This document shows positions 41,462 to 50,005 of a DNA stretch of 64,000 nucleotides, one piece after another; the stretch's first letter is position 1; each line of letters starts with the position of its first letter. The notes under the pieces are model-generated. The model did no database searches. It was not told the origin of the DNA and saw only the letters and a program-made list of their open reading frames with translations. Made by a program: the position numbers and the translations under genes. The stretch spans positions 1 to 64,000 of the forward strand of contig NZ_BDJE01000040.1 in the NCBI RefSeq assembly GCF_002117935.1, written 5' to 3'. The DNA comes from Nocardioides sp. PD653-B2 (GTDB lineage Bacteria; Actinomycetota; Actinomycetes; Propionibacteriales; Nocardioidaceae).

Positions 41462-43051
41462 ATGAGTTTGAACGATCAAATGGACGCGCAGGAGTGGTGG
41501 CGCAACGCCGTCACCTACCAGATCTACCCCCGCAGCTTCGCCGACGGCAGCGGCGACGGCGTGGGCGACCTGCCCGGCGTCACGGCACGACTGCCCTACC
41601 TGCGCGACCTCGGCGTCGACGCGATCTGGCTGTCGCCCTTCTACACGTCACCGCAGCGCGACCACGGGTACGACGTGGCCGACTACCGCGACATCGACCC
41701 GCTGTTCGGCACGCTCGCCGACGCGGACGAGCTCGTCGAGCGCGCCCATGAGCACGGCCTCAAGCTGATCGTCGACCTGGTGCCCAACCACACCTCGGAG
41801 GAGCACGTCTGGTTCCAGGCGGCCCTCGCTGCCGGGCCCGGCAGCCCCGAGCGTGCGCGCTACCTCTTCCGCGACAGCGTCGACGACAACCCGCCCAACA
41901 ACTGGAAGTCCGTCTTCGGCGGCCCCGCCTGGACCCAGGTGCCCGACGGCCAGTGGTACCTCCACCTCTTCGACTCCAGCCAGCCCGACCTCGACTGGCG
42001 CAACCCGGAGGTCGGCGACATGTTCGTCGACGTGCTCCGCTTCTGGCTCGACCGCGGGGTCGACGGCTTCCGCGTCGACGTCGCCCACGGCCTGTTCAAG
42101 GTGGAGTCCCTGCGCGACCAGGTGCGCGCCGCGGGCGAGGAGCCGGTCCGGGACGCGTCCGCCGGCGAGTCCATGGTCGAGCTCACCGAGGTCGACGAGC
42201 CGATGTGGGACCAGCCCGAGGTGCACGAGGTCTACCGCCGCTGGCACGAGGTGCTCGCGAAGTACGACGGCGACCGGATGATGGTGGCCGAGGCGTGGAC
42301 CCAGACACCCGAGTCGATGGCGCGCTACGTCCGCCCCGACGAGTTCAGCCAGGCCTTCAACTTCGCCTGGCTGCTCGCGCCCTGGTCCGCGCAGGCCTTC
42401 TCCGACGTCATCACCGGCACCCTCGCGGCGGTCGCGCCCGTCGGCGCCTCGCCGACGTGGGTGCTGTCCAACCACGACGTGGTGCGCCACACCACGCGGT
42501 ACGGCGGCGGCGCCGTCGGGCTGGCCCGCGCGAAGGCCGCCACGCTCACGATGCTCGCGCTGCCGGGGTCCGCCTACGTCTACCAGGGCGAGGAGCTCGG
42601 GCTCGAGCAGGTCGAGGTCGAGCCCGAGTTCCGCCAGGACCCGCTCTGGCTGCGCACCGGCGAGCCCGGCCGCGACGGCTGCCGGGTCCCGATCCCGTGG
42701 AGCGGCACCGCCCCGCCGTACGGCTTCGGTCCGGGCACCGGCCAGCCCTGGATCCCGCAGCCGGACGACTGGGCCGAGCTGACCGTCGAGGCGGAGACGG
42801 CCGATCCCGACTCCACGCTGTCCTTCTACCGGGCGGCGCTGGCGGCCCGGCGGACGTTCGCGACGACGGCCGGCGACGACATCGAGCTGCTCGACGCGGG
42901 CGACGACGTGCTCGCCTTCCGGCGCGGGCCGGTCACGGTCGTCCTCAACTGCGGCACCGAGCCGGTGGCACTGCCGTCCGGTGAGGTGCTGATGGCCAGC
43001 GGCCCGGTCGACGCCGAGCTGCCGGCCGACACCGCCGTCTGGCTGACCTGA
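41462..43051 (+). CDS. GH13 alpha-glucosidase/amylase family enzyme
   Basis: The 529-residue protein has the four GH13 regions: LIVDLVPNHTS, GFRVDVAHG (nucleophile Asp), MMVAEAWTQT (acid/base Glu) and WVLSNHDVVRH. The opening WWRNAVTYQIYPRSFADGSG and DVADYRDIDPLFGTL match the oligo-1,6-glucosidase/alpha-glucosidase subgroup. No signal peptide is seen, so it acts in the cytoplasm on oligosaccharides. The start at ATG 41462 follows GGGAGG. No sugar transporter is adjacent. Confidence 0.92.
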   Translation: MSLNDQMDAQEWWRNAVTYQIYPRSFADGSGDGVGDLPGVTARLPYLRDLGVDAIWLSPFYTSPQRDHGYDVADYRDIDPLFGTLADADELVERAHEHGLKLIVDLVPNHTSEEHVWFQAALAAGPGSPERARYLFRDSVDDNPPNNWKSVFGGPAWTQVPDGQWYLHLFDSSQPDLDWRNPEVGDMFVDVLRFWLDRGVDGFRVDVAHGLFKVESLRDQVRAAGEEPVRDASAGESMVELTEVDEPMWDQPEVHEVYRRWHEVLAKYDGDRMMVAEAWTQTPESMARYVRPDEFSQAFNFAWLLAPWSAQAFSDVITGTLAAVAPVGASPTWVLSNHDVVRHTTRYGGGAVGLARAKAATLTMLALPGSAYVYQGEELGLEQVEVEPEFRQDPLWLRTGEPGRDGCRVPIPWSGTAPPYGFGPGTGQPWIPQPDDWAELTVEAETADPDSTLSFYRAALAARRTFATTAGDDIELLDAGDDVLAFRRGPVTVVLNCGTEPVALPSGEVLMASGPVDAELPADTAVWLT

Positions 43052-43055
43052 TCGG

Positions 43056-43520
43056 TCAGGCGTCGAGCGCCGCGTTGTAGCGGCCGAGCAGCCGCACGAA
43101 CTCGGAGAGGTCGGCGTCCGGCCAGTCCCCCAGGCGGTCGTCGAGCCAGCGGCGGCGGTCGTCCTTGACCTCGGCGAGGCGGGCGCCCGCGTCGACGCTG
43201 GCCGACACGAGCGTGGCGCGGCCGTCGGCCGGGTCGGGCGTGCGGTCGACCAGGCCGAGGTCGACGAGGTGCTGGACCTGGCGACTGATCGCGCCCTTGT
43301 CGATGCCGAAGGCCTCCGCCATCGCGGACGACCGCTGCGGTCCGCGCTGGGCGAGCCAGGAGAGCATGAGGTACGACGAGGACTGCAGGTCCGGGTGCAC
43401 GGCGCGGGCCCGCTCGCCGATGACCCGCCGGATCCGGCGGATCATCACGCCGACCTCCTCCTCGAGGCCGCCGAGCAGGTCGGCCCGGGCGGTCGTCGCC
43501 GTGCGCATCGCCGCGCTCAT
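43056..43520 (-). CDS. MarR-family regulator
   Basis: The 154-residue winged-helix protein has the MarR pattern ...LSWLAQRGPQRSSAMAEAFG..., IDKGAISRQVQHLVDLGLVD, RTPDPADGRATLVSAS, and C-terminal dimer helices. It overlaps the end of the MFS gene (ATGA) and so is in its operon. A perfect inverted repeat over the MFS promoter is the likely operator, making this a local repressor relieved by a drug-like ligand. Confidence 0.92.
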   Translation of the reverse strand: MSAAMRTATTARADLLGGLEEEVGVMIRRIRRVIGERARAVHPDLQSSSYLMLSWLAQRGPQRSSAMAEAFGIDKGAISRQVQHLVDLGLVDRTPDPADGRATLVSASVDAGARLAEVKDDRRRWLDDRLGDWPDADLSEFVRLLGRYNAALDA

Positions 43521-45130
43521 TTGCTCACGTTCGCATCGTGCAGCTCGGCCGCCACCTCGGGCGAGGCCACGGCCTCGGCGTCCAGGTTCGACGTGCGCAG
43601 CGGCACCTCGCGGATGAAGAGGACACACACGAGCGCGATCAGCGCGAACGGCGCCGCGATCATGAAGATGTTGCCGAACGACTCGCCGAACGCGTGCTCG
43701 ACGATCCGCCGGGCCGGCCCCGAGAGCGTGCTCATGTCGGGCACCTCGTGGCTCTCGTGGTCGACGGACCCGCCGGTCGCGGACGCCACGTTGGCCGCGA
43801 CCTGCGAGGCCAGCAGCGCGCCGAGCACCGAGACTCCGATCGAGCCGCCCATCGAGCGGAAGAACGCGACGACCGAGCTGGCGGATCCCATGTCGGCCAT
43901 CTTGACGTTGTTCTGCACCGACAGCACGAGGTTCTGCATGGTCGCACCGAGGCCGATGCCGAGCATCGCCATGAAGGCCCCGATGGCCACCAGGCTGGTG
44001 GTCTCGTCGATGGTGCCGAGCAGGCCGAGGGCGACGACGACCAGGGCCATGCCGCCGACCAGCCAGCGCTTCCACAGACCGGTCGCACTGATGACCCGGC
44101 CGCTCACCACGCTGGAGATCGACAGGCCCCCGACCATCGCGATCGACATCAGGCCGGCCGCGGTCGGGCTCATGCCGCGCGCCGTCTGGAAGTACTGGCT
44201 CAGGTAGACGGTGGAGCCGAACATCGCGACCCCGATCATCACCGAGGCGGTCGTGGCCAGGGCGATGGTGCGGTCCTTGAAGAGGCGCAGCGGGATGATC
44301 GGCTCGACCGCGACCTGGGCCTCGACGTAGATCGCGGCCGCGATGACCGCGATCCCGGCGGCCACGAGGAGCGCGGTCGTGCCCGACGCCCAGGCGAACT
44401 GGTTGCCCGCGAGGCTCACCCAGACGAGCAGGATCGAGACGCCGGCCACGATGAGCGTGGCACCGAGGTAGTCGATGTGGACCTCACGCTTGACCACGGG
44501 CAGGTGCAGGGTCTTCTGGAGCAGGAAGAAGGCGACCACCGCGAACGGGAGGCCGACGAAGAAGCAGCCGCGCCAGCCGAGGGCCGAGTCGACGATGACG
44601 CCGCCGATGAGCGGCCCGCTGACGGTGGCGAGGGCGAAGACGGCGCCCAGGTAGCCGGAGTACCGGCCGCGCTCGCGCGGCGACACCATCGTCGCGATGA
44701 CGACCTGGACCAGGGCGGTGAGGCCGCCGACCCCGAGGCCCTGCACCACGCGGGCGCCGATGAGGACCCCCATGCTCGGAGCGAGGGCCGCGATCAACGA
44801 GCCGATCGTGTAGATCACCAGGGCGAGCTGGACCAGCAGCTTCTTGCTGAAGAGGTCGGACAGCTTGCCCCAGATGGGGGTGGTGGCGGTCATCGCCAGC
44901 AGGGTGGCGACGACGACCCAGGTGTAGCCGGTCTGGCTGCCGTCGAGGTCGCTGACGATGCGGGGAAGCGCGTTCGTGACCACGGTGCTCGACAGCATCG
45001 CGACGAACATGGCCAGGAGCAGGCCGCTGAGGGCTTCGAGGATCTGGCGGTGGGTCATCTGACCGGCCTCACCCGAGGGCGGGGCAGCGACGGGGGCGGG
45101 TGACGCCTGGGACACGGAAGCTCGATTCAC
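43517..45130 (-). CDS. DHA2-type MFS drug exporter
   Basis: The protein of about 537 residues has 14 predicted membrane segments and DHA2/EmrB-QacA marks: MFVAMLSSTVVTNALPRIVS, WVVVATLLAMTATTPIWGKL, ARVVQGLGVGGLTALVQVVI and SGPLIGGVIVDSALGWRGCF. It exports amphipathic drugs or metabolites with protons. The start at GTG 45130 is used; GTG 45115 is an alternative. It lies upstream of and overlaps the marR gene. Confidence 0.92.
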   Translation of the reverse strand: MNRASVSQASPAPVAAPPSGEAGQMTHRQILEALSGLLLAMFVAMLSSTVVTNALPRIVSDLDGSQTGYTWVVVATLLAMTATTPIWGKLSDLFSKKLLVQLALVIYTIGSLIAALAPSMGVLIGARVVQGLGVGGLTALVQVVIATMVSPRERGRYSGYLGAVFALATVSGPLIGGVIVDSALGWRGCFFVGLPFAVVAFFLLQKTLHLPVVKREVHIDYLGATLIVAGVSILLVWVSLAGNQFAWASGTTALLVAAGIAVIAAAIYVEAQVAVEPIIPLRLFKDRTIALATTASVMIGVAMFGSTVYLSQYFQTARGMSPTAAGLMSIAMVGGLSISSVVSGRVISATGLWKRWLVGGMALVVVALGLLGTIDETTSLVAIGAFMAMLGIGLGATMQNLVLSVQNNVKMADMGSASSVVAFFRSMGGSIGVSVLGALLASQVAANVASATGGSVDHESHEVPDMSTLSGPARRIVEHAFGESFGNIFMIAAPFALIALVCVLFIREVPLRTSNLDAEAVASPEVAAELHDANVSK

Positions 45131-45142
45131 GATCGGTAAAAG

Positions 45143-45157
45143 GTTGTCGCGGACAAC
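45143..45157. promoter_or_regulatory. MarR operator over the MFS promoter
   Basis: GTTGTC-GCG-GACAAC is a perfect palindrome 12 bp before the MFS start. On the minus strand a TATAGT -10 (45156-45161) and a TTGCCG -35 (45180-45185) are 18 bp apart, so the palindrome covers the -10 edge and start site, as for a repressor. Confidence 0.6.
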
Positions 45158-45229
45158 TATATTCCCGAACGGTTGACATCGGCAACCGATGAGACGCAGG
45201 ACACCCCCCATCGGCGCAGGTGGAGCGGG

Positions 45230-45466
45230 TCAGTCGCGCTCGCGCCCCAGAGCGCGGGACAGCTCGGCGACGACGTCCTCACTGGGCGACGCGGCCTGCC
45301 GGTTGCTCTCCTCGAGCTGGGCGAGCAGCTCGGCCCGGTGCACCTTCAGCGAGCGGGGCGCGTCGATGCCGATCCGAACGACGTCACCGCGCACCTCGAG
45401 GACGGTGACGGTGATGTCGTCACCCAGCACGATGCTCTCACCGGCGCGACGACTGAGAACGAGCAT
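45230..45466 (-). CDS. csrA: Carbon storage/flagellin translation regulator CsrA
   Basis: The 78-residue protein has the CsrA fold: MLVLSRRAGESIVLGDDITV, then TVLEVRGDVVRIGIDAPRSL and KVHRAELLAQLEES. The RNA-contact residues at the N-terminal strand and the R/H near KVHRAE are kept. It has a polar C-terminal extension. CsrA dimers bind GGA in hairpin loops and block ribosome entry. It is the last gene of flgN-flgK-flgL-fliW-csrA, the same order as in Bacillus, and a matching target is present in the fliC leader. Confidence 0.95.
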   Translation of the reverse strand: MLVLSRRAGESIVLGDDITVTVLEVRGDVVRIGIDAPRSLKVHRAELLAQLEESNRQAASPSEDVVAELSRALGRERD

Positions 45467-45493
45467 GGAATCACGGTACGGGCTGGCGCCCGA

Positions 45494-45880
45494 TCAGCCC
45501 AGCAGCGGGGCCGCGACGGGCAGGCCCGGCTCGTCGAGGACCACCTGCACCGCACGACGGGTCGCGGTGTTGACGAGCACCGGCGCGGCGAGGTTGGCGG
45601 TCGTGTCGGCGAGCGACTGTCCGGCGGTCAGGACGACCAGGACCAGCACGTCCTCGACGGAGCCGATCTCGAGGTCGGCGACGATCGCGTCGTCGACGAC
45701 GGGTGCGTAGTCGGGGTAGAAGCGGTCCGGCGGCACCACGAGGAAGCGCAGCCCCGGCTGGTCGAGGGACGTCAGGCTGCAGAGCTCGCCGGCGTCGTCG
45801 AGCTGGACCAGCGCGAAGCGGGTCAGCTCGGGGAAGCCGGGCAGCGGCCGGACCAGCTCGATCACGGGGACGTCGGTCAC
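45494..45880 (-). CDS. fliW: Flagellar assembly factor FliW
   Basis: The product (128 residues from GTG 45880, which has GGAG upstream; 147 if it starts at ATG 45937 overlapping flgL) matches FliW: VIELVRPLPGFPELTRFALV, FLVVPPDRFYPDYAPVVDDA, VLVVLTAGQSLADTTANLAA and PVLVNTATRRAVQVVL. FliW binds flagellin or, when free, binds CsrA and stops it repressing flagellin translation. It is 27 bp before csrA. Confidence 0.93.
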   Translation of the reverse strand: MTDVPVIELVRPLPGFPELTRFALVQLDDAGELCSLTSLDQPGLRFLVVPPDRFYPDYAPVVDDAIVADLEIGSVEDVLVLVVLTAGQSLADTTANLAAPVLVNTATRRAVQVVLDEPGLPVAAPLLG

Positions 45881-45933
45881 GGGGTCTCCAGCGGGTCGGG
45901 TCGTCCGGGCCATCGTCGTACCGGGCGCGCCCA

Positions 45934-46848
45934 TCATCGCAGGAAGTCCATCAGGCTCGGCTGCATGACGCGGGAGGTCGCGCCGAGGGCAGCCTGGTAG
46001 GCGACCTCCTGGAGCTTCAGGTCGACGGTGGCCCGCACGATGTCGGTGTTCTCGACCTCGGAGAGCGAGGACGTCAGGCCCAGCTGGGCGTCGCTCGCGG
46101 CGGTCCGGGCCTGCTCGATCCGCTTGGTCCGGGCACCGACGTCGGCCTGCACGTTGGTGATCCGCTTGCCGTCGGCCTCGATCGTGCTCACCGAGCCGAT
46201 GATCGCGCTCGTGTCCCCGGCCCGGAGCGCCGTGGCGAGCGCCGTGAGGTGGTCGAAGACGGAGTCGCCGTCAGGCCCGAACGCCGTGGGCCCCTCGACG
46301 TCGACCCGGATCTTCGCGCCCTCGGCGACGATGCGACCCACGCCCCCGGTCGTCACGACCGTGGGCAGGTAGGTGACCGCCCCGGTGCCGGGGTCGACCG
46401 CGTAGGCCGCCGAGCCGGCGGTGATCCCGCCGAACACCGGCCGGTCGAGGTACGTCGAGTTCGCGGTCGACGCGAGCCCGGCCCGGATCTGGTCGACCTC
46501 GGTCGCCAGCGCCTCGCGCGCAGCCGGGCCGAGCGAGCCGGTGTTGGCGCCCTGGAGCGCGATGTCGTGGGCCCGGCGGACCTGGTCGGTGACGCTCGAG
46601 AGTGAGGAGTCGATCTGGTTGAGCCAGCCCAGCCCGTCGTCCGCGTTGCGGACGTACTGGCCCTGGTCGGCCAGCGACCCACGGATCCGCATCGCCGACG
46701 TCGCGCCGGTGGGGTCGTCCGAGGGCCGGTTGATGATGCGGCCGGTGGTGAGCTGCTCCTGCACCTTGGCCAGGCGGTTGAGGCCGGTCTGCATGCCCGT
46801 GAGGGCCTGGTTGCTCAACATCCCCTGGGTCATCCGCACGGTACCCAT
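45934..46848 (-). CDS. flgL: Flagellar hook-filament junction protein FlgL
   Basis: The 304-residue protein has the flagellin-like N-terminus (MGTVRMTQGMLSNQALTGMQ, LAKVQEQLTTGRIINRPSDD) and a matching C-terminal helix with ...EVENTDIVRATVDLKLQEVAYQAAL.... It forms the second junction ring (HAP3) between hook and filament. It shares one base with the flgK stop and the fliW reading overlaps its end. Confidence 0.95.
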   Translation of the reverse strand: MGTVRMTQGMLSNQALTGMQTGLNRLAKVQEQLTTGRIINRPSDDPTGATSAMRIRGSLADQGQYVRNADDGLGWLNQIDSSLSSVTDQVRRAHDIALQGANTGSLGPAAREALATEVDQIRAGLASTANSTYLDRPVFGGITAGSAAYAVDPGTGAVTYLPTVVTTGGVGRIVAEGAKIRVDVEGPTAFGPDGDSVFDHLTALATALRAGDTSAIIGSVSTIEADGKRITNVQADVGARTKRIEQARTAASDAQLGLTSSLSEVENTDIVRATVDLKLQEVAYQAALGATSRVMQPSLMDFLR

Positions 46849-48275
46849 CAGCGCACTCCGGTCCTGTTGATGAGCGTGTCGAGCACCGAGTCGACGGTGG
46901 TCATCACCCGGGCGGCCGCCTCGTAGGCGCGCTGCGCGGCGAGCATGCTCACGGTCTCCTCGTCGAGCGAGACGCCGGCCAGCTGCTCGCGCGCCGAGTC
47001 GACCTGCGCGGTGAGGGCGGCCTGGTTGTCGACGAGGCCCTGGGCCCCGGCCACGGTGCTGCCGAAGCCGTTGACCAGCCGCTGGTAGCGGTCGTCGACG
47101 TTGGTGGCGTCCGCGAGCGGGCCGGCGTTGCCCCCGTCCCTGCTCGCGTCGGCGACCGAGGAGACCGCCACCTGCGCCGCCGTGACGGCGACGCCGAAGC
47201 TGTCGAGCTTCGCCAGCGGGTCGAGACCGGCGGTCGTGTCGAGGTCGAAGAAGGCGCCGCCCGGGGTGCCGGCCGCGTCGTACCCGGCCTGGTGCGCGGT
47301 GTTGACCCGGGACACGAGGCTGTCGACCACGTCGGCGAGCCCGGCGATGTAGGCCGGGAGGTCCACGTCGAGGAGTCGGGCGGTCGCTCCGAGGTCGCCG
47401 CCGAGCGACGCCGCCAGCGCGGTGGTCCCGCCGGTGGTGTCCGGGTCGAGGGTGAACGCGACGGTGCCGGAGGTGGCACTCCCGCCCGCGGCGATGCCGC
47501 CGGTGATGGTCAAGGCGGCGGCCTTCGACCCGGTGACGAGCGCAACCGGCGGATTCTCGGCGGCGAGGACGACGTCCATGCCGCCCTGCGCGTTCTCGGT
47601 GGCGGTCGCGCCGGTCATCTCGGAGAGCCGCAGGGCGAGGGCGTCGCGCTGGTCCATCAGGTTGCTGGTGTCACTGCCGCCGGCCCGGGCGGTCGCGATG
47701 GTGCGGTTCGCGGCCGCGAGCTGCGTCGAGAGGGAGTTGACCTCGTCGACGGCCGACAGGGCGTGGGACCGCTGGTCGGACGCCTCATCGGCGAGATGGT
47801 GGGCCTGGAGCTTGACGGCGTCCACCACGGTCTCGGCGGCGGACACGACCTGGCTGCGCGCCGCGGCGCTTCCGGGCGCGTTGCCGAGGTCGTGGAACGA
47901 CTTGCGGAAGTCGGTGAGCGCGGCCGCGACGCCGGAGTCGCCGGGCTCGGCAAGGCCGGTCTCCACCCGCGCCAGAGCAGCCGCCCGCGCATCGAGGAAG
48001 GACTGGCGGCCGTGCTCACGTCGGACCCGGCTGTCGAGCAGCGCGTCGGTCATCCGGTCCAGCCGGCCGGCCTGCACCCCGTTGCTGCCGAGGCCGTCGG
48101 GCCGCGACCAGAGCACCGGCGTCGTCCCGGAGCCGAGCGTCTCGCCGACCACCCGCCGCCGGACGTAGCCGTCGGTGCCGACGTTCGCGACATTGGTGCT
48201 CGCGACGTCCAGGGCGGCCTGCTGGTAGCGCAGCGCCGTCAGTGCGGTGTTGATGGAGCCGAAGGAGCCGCTCAT
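46848..48275 (-). CDS. flgK: Flagellar hook-associated protein FlgK
   Basis: The 475-residue protein opens with FGSINTALTALRYQQAALDV, then ASTNVANVGTDGYVRRRV (the rod/hook-family ANVxTxGY motif), and ends with VSLDEETVSMLAAQRAYEAA followed by ARVMTTVDSVLDTL. It is HAP1, the first junction protein. The variable middle domain is short. It is preceded by the FlgN chaperone gene and followed by flgL. Confidence 0.95.
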   Translation of the reverse strand: MSGSFGSINTALTALRYQQAALDVASTNVANVGTDGYVRRRVVGETLGSGTTPVLWSRPDGLGSNGVQAGRLDRMTDALLDSRVRREHGRQSFLDARAAALARVETGLAEPGDSGVAAALTDFRKSFHDLGNAPGSAAARSQVVSAAETVVDAVKLQAHHLADEASDQRSHALSAVDEVNSLSTQLAAANRTIATARAGGSDTSNLMDQRDALALRLSEMTGATATENAQGGMDVVLAAENPPVALVTGSKAAALTITGGIAAGGSATSGTVAFTLDPDTTGGTTALAASLGGDLGATARLLDVDLPAYIAGLADVVDSLVSRVNTAHQAGYDAAGTPGGAFFDLDTTAGLDPLAKLDSFGVAVTAAQVAVSSVADASRDGGNAGPLADATNVDDRYQRLVNGFGSTVAGAQGLVDNQAALTAQVDSAREQLAGVSLDEETVSMLAAQRAYEAAARVMTTVDSVLDTLINRTGVR

Positions 48276-48276
48276 G

Positions 48277-48753
48277 TCACAGGCTCCGATCGAGGCCGGC
48301 CGTGCGGGTGGCGCCGACGGTCACCGCGCCGGCGGCCGAGTACGTCGTCGCCGGGGTGCCGAGGTCGAGCAGGGTCTCGTGGGCGGCTCGCAGACCGGCG
48401 GCGATCAGGCTCCGGGTCGTCGCAGCGGCGCGGACGATCTCCTCACTCAGGGCCGTGATGGTCTCGCGGTGCTCGGCGAGGATCGTGCTCCAGGGCTCGT
48501 CGGCGGCGGCCACGAGGGCACTCAGGCTGGGATTGGGATCCAGGCCCACGGCGGCCGCGGCCTCGTCGGCGGCGACGGCGCGGAGCAGCTCGATCTCGCG
48601 GATCTGGCGGGCCGCCTCCTCGACGTCACGCGACGCAGCGGGCAGCCACCGCGCGCGTCCGCTGGACATGACCAGCTCCTCCATCTCGAGTCGGTGGAGC
48701 AGGCCCTCCAGGAGCTCCCGCTCCCGCCACAGGACCCACGTCAGCTTCTCCAC
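48277..48753 (-). CDS. flgN: FlgN-like export chaperone
   Basis: The 158-residue, mostly helical protein (LTWVLWRERELLEGLLHRLE, MEELVMSSGRARWLPAASRD, then VEEAARQIREIELLRAVAAD) has the FlgN pattern and sits directly before flgK. FlgN holds FlgK and FlgL before export. It is the first gene of the leftward unit, divergent from fliA over about 240 bp. Sequence likeness is modest; the position makes the call. Confidence 0.85.
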   Translation of the reverse strand: MEKLTWVLWRERELLEGLLHRLEMEELVMSSGRARWLPAASRDVEEAARQIREIELLRAVAADEAAAAVGLDPNPSLSALVAAADEPWSTILAEHRETITALSEEIVRAAATTRSLIAAGLRAAHETLLDLGTPATTYSAAGAVTVGATRTAGLDRSL

Positions 48754-48992
48754 GATGCGTTGCTCCCCTCACGGTCGACGCCCGGTGTCGAACCGGTCTA
48801 GACCCGCTCTCAGTGGGGGTCCGCCCTTGCCAATCGGACGGCGTTCACGCTTGCTGAGGAGTTCGGGATCGCCGTCTCGAGCGCCCGTGTCGAGCGCGTG
48901 TGTCGAGCGCCACATGCATAAACCGCAAGGGTGCTTGCATATTTTTCTGATTTACCGGACAACTACCCACCGCCCGTGCACACTCTGCTCTC

Positions 48993-49841
48993 GTGACCCT
49001 GCACAACGACGTCCCGCCGGGCTCCGAGGCGTTGATCGTGAAGCACATGGCACTGGTTGGGCACATTGTCCGCGAAACCATGTCCCGAGTGCCGTCCCAC
49101 GTGGACCGCGACGACCTCAGCTCCGCCGGACTGACAGCCCTCGTCCAATCCGCTCACGCGTACGAACCTTCTCGGGGAGTGCCGTTCAACCGTTACGCAG
49201 CAACCAGGATCCGCGGCGCCATCGTCGACGAGCTGCGCAGCATCGACTGGGCCTCGCGCTCGGTGCGTCGCCGCGCACGGGAGCTGGACGCCACCCGCGC
49301 CCGGCTCGCCACCCTGCTCGGCCGCCCGGCCAGCGCGGCGGAGATCGCCCAGGCCGTGGGCCTCAGCCTCGACGAGGTCGCCGCCAACGACGAGGACGTG
49401 GCACGCGCCCAGGTGCTCTCGCTGCATGCGTCCGAGGACGACGGGATCGAGCAGACGCTCGTCAGCTCCACGCCCGATCCCCAGGCCGCGCTCGAGCACC
49501 GCGAGCGCCTCACGTACCTGACCGAGGCGGTGGCCGAGCTGCCCGAACGACTGCGTCTGGTCGTCGAGCAGTACTTCCTGGCCGAACGGCCGATGGCTGA
49601 GATCGCCGCCACCCTCGGCGTCAGCGAGTCGCGGATCTCCCAGCTGCGCGCCGAAGCGCTCGTGCTCCTGCGTGATGCGCTCAACCACGAGCTCGATCCC
49701 GACCTGGTCTCCGCGCCCGCCCGGCCGAACGGGTGCGCCTCGAAGCGCCGCGAGGCCTACTTCGCGGCGGTGGCCGCCCGCCACGCTGCCGGCGTGCGCC
49801 GGTACGGCGCTCCCGACACCGAGGTCAACGCCTCCGCCTGA
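48993..49841 (+). CDS. fliA: Flagellar sigma factor (FliA/WhiG type)
   Basis: The 282-residue sigma factor has region 2 (DRDDLSSAGLTALVQSAHAY, FNRYAATRIRGAIVDELRSI, DWASRSVRRRARELDATRAR), region 3 and region 4 (ELPERLRLVVEQYFLAERPM, AEIAATLGVSESRISQLRAE), typical of the FliA/WhiG group, which lacks region 1. It would switch on late genes such as fliC. It starts with GTG 48993. A C-terminal tail of about 50 residues is longer than in enteric FliA. No FlgM anti-sigma gene is seen in the window. Confidence 0.94.
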   Translation: MTLHNDVPPGSEALIVKHMALVGHIVRETMSRVPSHVDRDDLSSAGLTALVQSAHAYEPSRGVPFNRYAATRIRGAIVDELRSIDWASRSVRRRARELDATRARLATLLGRPASAAEIAQAVGLSLDEVAANDEDVARAQVLSLHASEDDGIEQTLVSSTPDPQAALEHRERLTYLTEAVAELPERLRLVVEQYFLAERPMAEIAATLGVSESRISQLRAEALVLLRDALNHELDPDLVSAPARPNGCASKRREAYFAAVAARHAAGVRRYGAPDTEVNASA

Positions 49842-49871
49842 CCCAGCGGGCCTGAACGACTCAGCCCGCCG

Positions 49872-49918
49872 GAGCGGTCTGCGCAGCAATTCCCCCAAGT
49901 TTTCTGCGCAGACCGCTC
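49872..49918 (+). terminator. Hairpin between fliA and fliC
   Basis: A perfect 15-bp stem (49872-49886 with 49904-49918) with a 17-base loop lies just after the fliA stop and before the fliC leader. It probably ends the fliA transcript so that fliC is driven by its own promoter. GCCGATCG at 49936-49943 resembles a sigma-28 -10 box (GCCGATAA), but no convincing TAAA -35 was seen. Confidence 0.7.
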
Positions 49919-49954
49919 AGGCCGGTCCACTCCGCGCCGATCGATGCCGGTGAC

Positions 49955-49998
49955 GGAACCCACGGACGGGTTCCAGACCTGACTCGAATCCAGGAGGG
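49955..49998 (+). promoter_or_regulatory. CsrA-binding leader of fliC
   Basis: GGAACCC (49955-49961) and GGGTTCC (49968-49974) form a perfect 7-bp stem with the hexaloop ACGGAC, which is the consensus CsrA ligand (ANGGA in a hairpin loop). A second GGA lies in the fliC Shine-Dalgarno AGGAGGG (49992-49998). The two GGAs are about 30 bases apart and end 8 bases before the ATG. The same two-site design lets CsrA block translation of Bacillus hag. Confidence 0.8.
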
Positions 49999-50005
49999 AA
50001 TCACC

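Noticed and set aside
43538..45103. A 521-codon plus-strand frame opposite the MFS exporter
   Set aside because: It is rich in Arg, Asp, Gly, Glu and His and has no recognisable fold; it is the antisense image of a 14-segment membrane protein.
48754..48992. Divergent flgN-fliA promoter boxes
   Set aside because: I looked for sigma-28 (TAAA-N15-GCCGATAA) and standard -35/-10 pairs. No match was good enough to report, though a promoter must lie here.
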